Below are positions 1 to 5,573 of a stretch of DNA of 9,907 nucleotides, piece by piece (position 1 is the first letter of the stretch; each line of letters opens with the position of its first letter). A program made the translations under genes and the position numbers. The stretch lies in assembly GCA_017958015.1 (NCBI GenBank), contig JAGDDM010000061.1, positions 1 to 9,907 on the forward strand. The letters run 5' to 3'. This DNA comes from Abditibacteriota bacterium. GTDB lineage: Bacteria; Armatimonadota; UBA5829. Under the pieces are notes generated by a model. It did not search any database. It was not told the DNA's origin and saw only the letters and a list, made by a program, of their open reading frames with translations.

Positions 1-46
1 ACTGAAAATCCGCGTGTCGCCAGTTCAACTCTGGCCCTCGGCACCA
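1..46 (+). tRNA. tRNA-Phe(GAA), 3' part (cut by window edge)
   Basis: This is the 3' part of a tRNA gene whose 5' half lies outside the window. The visible pieces are an anticodon loop CTGAAAA (its first base included here by inference from the A-C-T-G-A-A-A-A start), the 3' side of the anticodon stem TCCGC, the variable region GTGTC, a perfect T arm (GCCAG, loop TTCAACT, CTGGC), the acceptor strand CCTCGGC, discriminator A and an encoded CCA at 44-46. The anticodon reads GAA, so it should decode Phe. The layout of loop, variable region and T arm follows bacterial tRNA-Phe. The 5' acceptor strand, expected to be GCCGAGG, cannot be checked. Confidence 0.88.
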
Positions 47-74
47 ATTTTATGTATTTTATAAAAAATACTTT

Positions 75-145
75 GCCTTGGTTTCGGATTAACTTGTACT
101 ACCGAAAATTCGGCATCACCCGTTCAATTCCGGACCTCGGCACCA
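75..145 (+). pseudogene. Decayed tRNA-Phe-like copy
   Basis: The stretch 101-145 closely follows the tRNA-Phe 3' half at 1-46: a GAAAAT core, TTCAA of the T loop, then an identical CTCGGCACCA end. The similarity continues about 9 bases past CCA, into AT-rich sequence ending TTTATGT. It does not fold as a tRNA. U33 has become C, the T stem has two mismatches, the anticodon stem does not pair, the D arm is not recognisable, and the best 5' acceptor candidate (GCCTTGG at 75-81) pairs at only 5 of 7 positions. I read it as a duplicated and degraded tRNA unit. An unusual but functional tRNA is much less likely. The left boundary is uncertain; only 101-154 is clearly homologous. Confidence 0.6.
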
Positions 146-189
146 AATTTATGTGGTAGTTGTGGTGTTTTAATATCACAGCCGAACAA

Positions 190-265
190 GCCGATGTAGC
201 TCAGTTGGTAGAGCAGGGCTTTCGTAAAGCTCAGGTCATGGGTTCGAGTCCCTTCATCGGCTCCA
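190..265 (+). tRNA. tRNA-Thr(CGT)
   Basis: This is a complete 76-base cloverleaf including CCA. The acceptor GCCGATG pairs perfectly with CATCGGC, the D arm is GCTC/GAGC with loop AGTTGGTA, and the anticodon stem is GGGCT/AGCTC with one G-T pair. The loop TTCGTAA gives anticodon CGT, which reads the Thr codon ACG. The variable region is AGGTC and the T loop is TTCGAGT. The T stem ATGGG/CCCTT has one T-T mismatch. The discriminator is T, not the A seen in the E. coli counterpart. Seven Ts follow CCA (266-272) without a terminator hairpin, and galU starts 27 bases later, so the tRNA and galU may share a transcript. Confidence 0.95.
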
Positions 266-292
266 TTTTTTTGCCTCACGGAGGTTTTTTCC

Positions 293-1078
293 ATGTTTTC
301 CGACAAAGTAACAAAAGTAGCCATACCCGTGGCGGGCAAAGGCACCCGCATGAGACCCCTCACCAAGGCCGTTCCCAAGGAGCTCATAGCCCTGGGTAAG
401 AAGCCGGTTCTGGAGCATATTCTGGACGAGTGCATCGAGTCCGGCCTCACCGACGTGCTCCTCATCACCGCCGAGGGCAAGGACGCCATCCGCAACCACT
501 TCGGCGACGAGTATAACGGCGCCAAGATTTCCTACACTTTCCAGAAGGAACAGAGCGGTCTCGCCAACGCCATTTACTGCGCGAAGGACTTCGCCGAGGG
601 TCAGCCCTTCGCGGTGGCTCTGGGCGACTGCTTCGTGGAAAGCGACGGCGACAGAGCCTTCAAGCGCATGATTGACGAATACGCCGCCTATCCCGCGGAC
701 TGCATGCTCATGGTGGAGGAAAAGCCCCGGGAAGAGCTGGGCCGCTTCGGCGTGGTGAAGCCCAAAGACGGCCTCGGGGACCCCTTCGAGGTTGACGGGC
801 TGGTTGAAAAACCGAACCCGGCGGAAGCCCCCTCCCCCTACATCATCTCCGGAAGATACATCTTCGCCCCCACCATCTTCGACTACATCGAAAAGACACC
901 GAGGGGCGCCGGCGGCGAGTACCAAATCGCCGATTCCATGAGCCTCATGATGGCCGACGGCGGCAGAGTTTGGTGCACTCCCCTGGGGGATGGCGACATC
1001 CTCAAGGACGTGGGCACCTTCGAGAGCTACTTCGAGGCCTTCGCCGCGGAGATAGAGAAGTACAGAAACGCAAAATAA
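293..1078 (+). CDS. galU: GalU-like UTP-glucose-1-phosphate uridylyltransferase
   Basis: This is a predicted cytoplasmic nucleotidyltransferase that joins UTP and glucose-1-phosphate into UDP-glucose, a precursor for cell-envelope sugars. The nucleotide-binding signature AGKGTR is at residues 14-19, with TKAVPKE at 24-30. A likely metal-binding Asp follows in LGD (110-112), VEKP is at 171-174, GRY at 187-189, GGEYQIADS at 207-215 and DVGT at 239-242. These occur in the same order as in GalU. At 261 residues it is about 40 shorter than E. coli GalU, mainly because the segment after residue 70 is reduced. The first acidic motif reads LGDC where GalU has LPD. The ATG has a good SD (ACGGAGG, 8 bases away). 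Another sugar-1-phosphate nucleotidyltransferase specificity is possible. Confidence 0.85.
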   Translation: MFSDKVTKVAIPVAGKGTRMRPLTKAVPKELIALGKKPVLEHILDECIESGLTDVLLITAEGKDAIRNHFGDEYNGAKISYTFQKEQSGLANAIYCAKDFAEGQPFAVALGDCFVESDGDRAFKRMIDEYAAYPADCMLMVEEKPREELGRFGVVKPKDGLGDPFEVDGLVEKPNPAEAPSPYIISGRYIFAPTIFDYIEKTPRGAGGEYQIADSMSLMMADGGRVWCTPLGDGDILKDVGTFESYFEAFAAEIEKYRNAK

Positions 1079-1093
1079 TATATCACTTTAATA

Positions 1094-1128
1094 CCCCACC
1101 GCTTTGAAAAAGGCGGTGGGGCTTTTTT
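1094..1128 (+). terminator. Rho-independent terminator of galU
   Basis: A perfect 9-bp GC-rich stem (CCCCACCGC at 1094-1102 with GCGGTGGGG at 1113-1121) is followed by C and six Ts. The loop can add further T-A pairs. It starts 15 bases after the galU stop and ends plus-strand transcription before the convergent hydrogenase operon. Confidence 0.92.
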
Positions 1129-1146
1129 GTGGCAGCAGAGATTCGC

Positions 1147-1184
1147 GAAAAAAAACTCGGACATCCTTTCGGATGCCCGAGTTT
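1147..1184 (-). terminator. Rho-independent terminator of the hydrogenase operon
   Basis: Read on the minus strand, the stem is AAACTCGG-G-CATCC, the loop is GAAA, and the return strand is GGATG-T-CCGAGTTT. That gives 14 pairs including one G-U, capped by a GNRA tetraloop and followed by a run of eight Us (A run at 1148-1155 on the plus strand). It lies 12 bases past the hydA stop and faces the galU terminator. Confidence 0.92.
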
Positions 1185-1196
1185 GATATTACGAGA

Positions 1197-2939
1197 TTAC
1201 TTGCAGACCTTACCGGTGAGCTTTTCTCTCTTGTCGTAGGTGGTGTGGAGGAGCTTGTGGGCCATATGACCGTTAACTTCTCCGAGGTAGTTGGCGTAGA
1301 GTTCCTTGATGTAAGGATTGTCTTCCGCGTTGTGAACCACCTGAGAGCTGTCGTTGTTGTAGATCTCTTTCATTCTCTTGAAGCGGGTGTCCATATCGTT
1401 GGGCAGGAGCTGTCCGGCGCCGCCTACGCAGCCGCCCGGGCAGGACATGACTTCCACGATGTTGTAATCCGCTTCGCCGGATTTAATCTTCTCAAGGAGA
1501 GCTCTGGTGTTGGCCAGACCGTTGACAACGGCCAGCTTGACGAAGGTGTCCTTGTAGGGGAGAACCAGTTCCTTGACGCCCTCGAAGCCTCTGACTTCCT
1601 TGAACTCGACGGACTTGGTAGCGGCGTCGGGAGAACCGGCGTGGGTAGCCATTCTGAGAACGGCCTCGGCAACGCCGCCGGTGGTTCCGTAGATAACGCC
1701 CGCGCCGGACTTGAAGCCGAAGGGCATATCGCAGGACTCGGGAGCGAGAGCCTTGAAGTTGACACCGGTCATCTTAATCATCTTAACCAGTTCCTGAGTG
1801 GTGAGAACGTAGTCGTTGTCCTTGAAGCCGTCGGTGGTCATTTCGGGTCTGTTGACCTCGAACTTCTTGGCGGTACAAGGCATAACGGTTACGACCACCA
1901 GGTCCTTGTTCTCAACGCCCAGTTCCTTGGGCAGATAGTTGCGGGCGAGAGCGCCGAACATACCCATCGGGGACTTGCAGGTGGAGAGGTTGGGGATGAA
2001 CTCGGGATAGAACTGCTCGCAGAACTTGACCCAAGCCGGGCAGCAAGAGGTGAACTGCGGGAGCACGCCGCCCTTTTCCACTCTGGTGAGGAACTCGGTG
2101 GCTTCCTCGACGGTGGTAAGGTCAGCGGTGAAGCAGGTATCGTAAACCTTGTCGAAACCGATTCTTCTCATGGCCGCGATAGCCTTGTTGAGGGCCATCT
2201 CGGAGTTCTCTTCACCGAAAGCTTCGCCGACGGAAGCGCGGACGGCGGGAGCCACGTGGACGATAACGGTCTTGGACGGATCGTGGATAGCGTCGAAGAC
2301 GTTCTGAACGTCGCTCTTAACGGTGAGGGCGCCGGTGGGGCAGCAAGTGGAGCACTGGCCGCAGTAGACGCACTCGACATCCATGAGGTCCTTGTTGAAG
2401 GCGGGGGCCACCCGGACGGTGGAGCCTCTGCCCACGAAGTCCAGAACGCCGATGCCCTGGATTTCCTTGCACATTCTCACGCAGTCGCCGCAGAGGATGC
2501 ACTTGTTGGGGTCGCGAACCAGGGAGAAGGAAGACTCGTCCACGGGAACCACGGGCTTGGTGTTGGGGAATCTGAATCCGTCAACGCCCAAGTTCTCCGC
2601 CAGCTCCTGCAGGCGGCAGTTGGTGCTCATGGTACAGGTCTGGCAGTTGCCGTTATGTACGGAGAGAAGGAGCTCAAGAGCGGTTTTTCTGATCTTGATG
2701 GTCTTCTCGGTGTTTACCTTAATGGACATGCCCGGTTCCGGAGGAGTGGAACAGGTGGGAAGAAGTCCTCTGCCCTCAACCTCGCAGATACACATGCGGC
2801 AGGCGCCGTAAACGGAAAGATTGGAATGGTAGCAGAAAGTCGGGAGCTCGATACCGGACTTGCGGATTACTTCAAGAAGGTTTTTCTCGCCCTCAAGAGG
2901 AACCTGAATCCCGTCTACCGTAATGAAATTGTTACTCAC
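1197..2939 (-). CDS. hydA: [FeFe] hydrogenase catalytic subunit (HydA/HndD type)
   Basis: This is the catalytic subunit of a cytoplasmic NAD(H)-linked hydrogenase that interconverts protons and H2. Its 580 residues follow the Clostridium CpI layout almost residue for residue. An N-terminal [2Fe-2S] domain uses C36, C47, C50 and C63. A His-ligated cluster uses H95, C99, C102 and C108. Two [4Fe-4S] clusters use C147, C150, C153, C157 and C190, C193, C196, C200. The H-cluster ligands are C300 in TSCCPAW, C355 in MPCTAKK, and C500 and C504. C299, E279 and S319 of the proton path and K358 are kept. The third H-cluster motif ends GGAGQL, against the usual GGGQP. Translation starts at GTG with an ideal SD (AAGGAGG, 8 bases away) that overlaps the hydB stop codon. 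It lacks the extra C-terminal domain of the longer Thermotoga HydA. Confidence 0.96.
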   Translation of the reverse strand: MSNNFITVDGIQVPLEGEKNLLEVIRKSGIELPTFCYHSNLSVYGACRMCICEVEGRGLLPTCSTPPEPGMSIKVNTEKTIKIRKTALELLLSVHNGNCQTCTMSTNCRLQELAENLGVDGFRFPNTKPVVPVDESSFSLVRDPNKCILCGDCVRMCKEIQGIGVLDFVGRGSTVRVAPAFNKDLMDVECVYCGQCSTCCPTGALTVKSDVQNVFDAIHDPSKTVIVHVAPAVRASVGEAFGEENSEMALNKAIAAMRRIGFDKVYDTCFTADLTTVEEATEFLTRVEKGGVLPQFTSCCPAWVKFCEQFYPEFIPNLSTCKSPMGMFGALARNYLPKELGVENKDLVVVTVMPCTAKKFEVNRPEMTTDGFKDNDYVLTTQELVKMIKMTGVNFKALAPESCDMPFGFKSGAGVIYGTTGGVAEAVLRMATHAGSPDAATKSVEFKEVRGFEGVKELVLPYKDTFVKLAVVNGLANTRALLEKIKSGEADYNIVEVMSCPGGCVGGAGQLLPNDMDTRFKRMKEIYNNDSSQVVHNAEDNPYIKELYANYLGEVNGHMAHKLLHTTYDKREKLTGKVCK

Positions 2940-2952
2940 GTGATTAACCTCC

Positions 2953-4839
2953 TTAGAACTTCACCGCGCCGAACTTGCAGGTATCGGCACAGGCGCCGCA
3001 CTTGATACACTTGGAAGCGTCGATGGTGTACGGCGATTTGACTTCACCGGAAATGGCATTGACCGGGCACTTCTTGGCGCACATACCGCAGCCTTTGCAC
3101 TTTTCGGGATCGATGGAGTAGGTCTTGAAAGTGTCGCACTGACCGGCGGGGCACTTCTTGTCCACGATGTGGGCGACGTACTCGTCTCTGAAGTACTTGA
3201 GCGTGGAGAGAACCGGGTTGGGAGCGGTCTTACCCAGGCCGCAGAGAGAACCGTCTCTCACGGTGAGGGCCAGATCCTCGAGAACGTCCAGATCCTTCAG
3301 CTCGCCTTCGCCGGCGAGAATCTTGTCGAGAATCTCGAGCATTCTCTTTGTTCCCTCGCGGCAGAGAACGCACTTGCCGCAGGATTCGCTCTGGGTGAAG
3401 CCCATGAAGAAGCGGGCAACCTTAACCATACAGGTGCTCTCGTCGAGAACAACGAGACCGCCGGAACCGACCATAGCGCCGACTTTCTTCAGCGCGTCGT
3501 AGTCCAGCTGAACATCGAGATGATCCTTGGTGAGACAGGCGCCGGAAGGTCCGCCGATCTGGACGGCCTTGAACTCCTTGCCCGCGTTGCGGGTACCGCC
3601 GCCGATGTCGTAGACGACTTTCTTGATGGTGGTGCCCATGGGAATCTCGATGAGACCGGTGTTGACGACTTCGCCGGTGACGGAGAAGGTCTTGGTACCC
3701 GGGGAGGTCTCGGTACCGTAGCTTCTGAACCAAGCGGCACCGTTTCTGATGATATTGGGAACGTTGGCGTAAGTCTCAACGTTGTTGATAAGGGTGGGTT
3801 TGCCCCAGAGACCGCTGTTGGCGGGGAACGGAGGCTTGGGAGAAGGCATACCTCTCTGACCCTCGATGGAGTGGATGAGAGCGGTTTCCTCGCCGCACAC
3901 GAAAGCGCCGGCGCCCTCTTTGATGTGAATCTCGAAGTTGAAGTCGGAACCCATTATGTTCTTGCCCAGAAGTCCGCACTCCTCGCACTGAGCGATAGCT
4001 CTGCGGAGGGACTTGATGGCTCTCGGGTACTCGGCTCTGACGTAGATGTAACCTTCGTCGGCGCCCACGGCGTAACCGGCGATGATCATACCTTCCAGAA
4101 GAGCGTGGGCGTAGCCTTCCATAACGGCGCCGTCCATGAACGCGCCGGGGTCGCCCTCGTCGCCGTTACATACGACGTACTTCTTCTCGCCCTTGGCCAT
4201 TTCGGTGAACATCCACTTGCGGCCGGTGGGGAATCCGCCGCCGCCTCTGCCCCGGAGACCGGAGTCCAGAACTTCCTTGCACACGTCCTTGCGGTCGGTG
4301 CCGAGGATCTTGGCTATACCCTGATAGCCGTCCTGGCCGATGTACTCTTCCAGGGAGCGGGAGTCGATAACGCCGCAGCCGGTCATAAGGTTCGGCTTCT
4401 GGTTGGCGTAGAAGGGAATCTCGTTCTTGGTGACGTAGGCCTTACCGGTTTTGGGATCCTTGAAGAGGAGTCTTTCGACAATCTTCTCGTCCTTAACGGT
4501 GGTGTCGATAATCTCGTCCACGTCGTCGGGAGTGACCTTTACGTAGAAGTAGGTCTTGTCGCCGAAAACCACGTGGAGCAGCGGACCGTACTGGCAGAGA
4601 CCCTGGCAGCCGGTGGAGGAGAGAGCGACGCTCTTCTCGTCGAAGACTTCAACCTTGAAGTCAACGCCCTTGGCGGCCAGCTTTTCCTCGAACGCTTTGT
4701 AAACGTCGTCGGCACCGCTGGCGGCGCAGCCGTTGCCGCAGCAGAGAAGGAGTCTTACTCTTTCGGCCTTCAGAGCCGCGGTGACTTTGGCCTTGATGTT
4801 GTTGAGGTCCTGAACGGACGTAATCTTACCTATGGACAT
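2953..4839 (-). CDS. hydB: NuoF-like NAD(H)/FMN subunit of the hydrogenase (HydB/HndC)
   Basis: This is the diaphorase subunit that carries NAD(H) and FMN, passes electrons to HydA and, in bifurcating complexes, probably docks ferredoxin. It has 628 residues in four parts. A thioredoxin-like [2Fe-2S] domain comes first (C33 or C34, C38, C78, C82). A NuoF core follows: NADH loop GRGGGGFPTG (197-206), FMN loop NGDEGDPGAF (225-234), EGAGAFVCGEE (308-318) and NVETYANVP (353-361). An SLBB-type region lies near 385-440. A [4Fe-4S] site uses C487, C490, C493 and C533. The tail is a two-cluster ferredoxin domain (C581, C584, C587, C591; C611, C614, C617, C621). The N-terminal domain corresponds to the separate HndB protein of four-subunit enzymes. 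The SD GGGAGG overlaps the hydC stop, and the gap to hydC is 12 bases. Confidence 0.95.
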   Translation of the reverse strand: MSIGKITSVQDLNNIKAKVTAALKAERVRLLLCCGNGCAASGADDVYKAFEEKLAAKGVDFKVEVFDEKSVALSSTGCQGLCQYGPLLHVVFGDKTYFYVKVTPDDVDEIIDTTVKDEKIVERLLFKDPKTGKAYVTKNEIPFYANQKPNLMTGCGVIDSRSLEEYIGQDGYQGIAKILGTDRKDVCKEVLDSGLRGRGGGGFPTGRKWMFTEMAKGEKKYVVCNGDEGDPGAFMDGAVMEGYAHALLEGMIIAGYAVGADEGYIYVRAEYPRAIKSLRRAIAQCEECGLLGKNIMGSDFNFEIHIKEGAGAFVCGEETALIHSIEGQRGMPSPKPPFPANSGLWGKPTLINNVETYANVPNIIRNGAAWFRSYGTETSPGTKTFSVTGEVVNTGLIEIPMGTTIKKVVYDIGGGTRNAGKEFKAVQIGGPSGACLTKDHLDVQLDYDALKKVGAMVGSGGLVVLDESTCMVKVARFFMGFTQSESCGKCVLCREGTKRMLEILDKILAGEGELKDLDVLEDLALTVRDGSLCGLGKTAPNPVLSTLKYFRDEYVAHIVDKKCPAGQCDTFKTYSIDPEKCKGCGMCAKKCPVNAISGEVKSPYTIDASKCIKCGACADTCKFGAVKF

Positions 4840-4851
4840 TGCGTTTCCTCC

Positions 4852-5349
4852 CTATTCCAACTCGTCGATGGCAGCGACCATCTTGGTCGGGTTCATGGTT
4901 CCGTAGACCTTATCGTTGATGATAACCGCGGGAGCAAGGCTGCAAGCGCCCAAACAGCTGACGGTCTCAAGAGTGTACATCATGTCGGAAGTGGTTCCGG
5001 ACTGAGCCTCAAGGCCGATTCTGTTGCGAATGGCGTCGATAATCGTCTTGTTGCCGCGAACGTGGCAAGCGGTACCGTTACATACCTTGATGATGTACTT
5101 GCCCTTCGGGTCGAGAGAGAACTGCGCGTAGAAGGTGGCAACGCCGAAAACGGTTGCCGGGGAGATACCGAGCTTCTCCGCGATCAAAGCCATTGCTTCT
5201 TCGGGAAGGTAGCGGTATTCGTCCTGGACTTTCTGGAGAATGGGGATGAGGCAGTTTTCCTTGGTTCCGCACTCGGAGATGATCTCCTTGACGCGGGTAA
5301 GGTCGATGCCGCAGCAGCATCCGCACTTTCCGTCATTTGTTTGTGTCAA
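4852..5349 (-). CDS. hydC: NuoE-like [2Fe-2S] subunit of the hydrogenase (HydC/HndA)
   Basis: This is the small electron-transfer subunit, related to the 24-kDa NuoE subunit of Complex I, and the first gene of the operon. It has 165 residues. A helical N-terminal region (about 17-80) contains the family segment YRYLPEEAM and the GVATFYAQF stretch. The thioredoxin-like [2Fe-2S] domain has C90, C95, C132 and C136 in the expected Cx4C and Cx3C spacing. Translation starts at TTG, chosen because a GGGGG SD-like run (5358-5362 on the plus strand) lies about 8 bases upstream and the only nearby ATG is out of frame. The N-terminus is unusual in having four cysteines within five residues (9-13). Homologous complexes oxidise or reduce NAD(H) together with ferredoxin. 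Confidence 0.93.
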   Translation of the reverse strand: MTQTNDGKCGCCCGIDLTRVKEIISECGTKENCLIPILQKVQDEYRYLPEEAMALIAEKLGISPATVFGVATFYAQFSLDPKGKYIIKVCNGTACHVRGNKTIIDAIRNRIGLEAQSGTTSDMMYTLETVSCLGACSLAPAVIINDKVYGTMNPTKMVAAIDELE

Positions 5350-5419
5350 TGTTTTTACCCCCGTAAAATATAACTGAACACTTTATTGATATTTCGCGAC
5401 GCACGCACACGAAAAAACG

Positions 5420-5437
5420 CGTAACGTATCCGTCACG
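5420..5437 (-). promoter_or_regulatory. Inverted repeat at the hyd transcription start
   Basis: On the minus strand CGTGACG and CGTTACG are separated by GATA. They pair at 7 positions, one of them G-T. The repeat covers the predicted start point of the hyd promoter, so it could be a repressor operator or an RNA hairpin at the very 5' end of the transcript. It does not match the Rex consensus I know. The function is inferred from position only. Confidence 0.4.
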
Positions 5438-5442
5438 GCTAC

Positions 5443-5471
5443 ATTGTACCACTTAACGCCGAAAACGTCAA
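5443..5471 (-). promoter_or_regulatory. Sigma-A-type promoter of hydCBA
   Basis: On the minus strand the -35 is TTGACG (5466-5471) and the -10 is TACAAT (5443-5448), with a 17-bp spacer. Each hexamer has one mismatch to consensus. The start point should fall near 5436, which gives a leader of about 86 bases before the TTG start of hydC. Confidence 0.85.
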
Positions 5472-5472
5472 G

Positions 5473-5484
5473 TTCGAAATCGAA
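5473..5484. promoter_or_regulatory. Small inverted repeat abutting the hyd -35 box
   Basis: TTCGA and TCGAA are separated by two bases and lie one base upstream of the -35 hexamer. A symmetric site here could bind an activator or repressor of the hydrogenase operon. It is only 12 bases long, so chance occurrence is possible. Confidence 0.25.
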
Positions 5485-5490
5485 GGTTTT

Positions 5491-5562
5491 GGGGATTGGG
5501 AGTCGGGAGTCGGCCGCCGCGCTTTGCGACCGGGCTGTTTCCTGTTCCCTTTTCCCCGTTCC
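5491..5562. repeat. Heptamer-repeat element 1
   Basis: The left arm (5491-5511) is three tandem heptamers, GGGGATT then GGGAGTC twice. The right arm (5535-5562) is four pyrimidine-rich heptamers of the form CTGTTCC with variants. The arms flank a GC-rich core that contains TTTGCGAC (5523-5530). The arms are opposite in strand composition, so they can pair partly as a long imperfect hairpin. The element fills the gap between the trpB2 stop and the hydrogenase promoter. I see no coding potential or clear T-tailed terminator in it. Heptamer repeats of this general kind are known from cyanobacteria, but I cannot assign this one to a named family. Confidence 0.6.
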
Positions 5563-5573
5563 TTCGTATAAAA

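Noticed and set aside
266..272. Terminator after tRNA-Thr
   Set aside because: There are seven Ts but no hairpin before them other than the tRNA fold itself.
254..925. Minus-strand open frame opposite galU
   Set aside because: It overlaps the tRNA-Thr end and the galU start region and has no motif or SD; galU is the real gene.
1104..3005. Long plus-strand open frame opposite hydA
   Set aside because: It is antisense to hydA, which has every cofactor ligand of the hydrogenase family and an ideal SD. The opposite frame shows no recognisable domain and also runs through both terminators.
3169..5373. 734-codon plus-strand open frame opposite hydB and hydC
   Set aside because: It spans two real genes and their junction. 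Its composition, rich in Gly, Ala, Val and Leu without motifs, is typical of the reverse strand of GC-rich coding sequence.
5350..5442. Riboswitch in the hyd leader
   Set aside because: The roughly 86-base leader has only the 7-bp hairpin at its 5' end and no terminator or SD-sequestering alternative that I could find.
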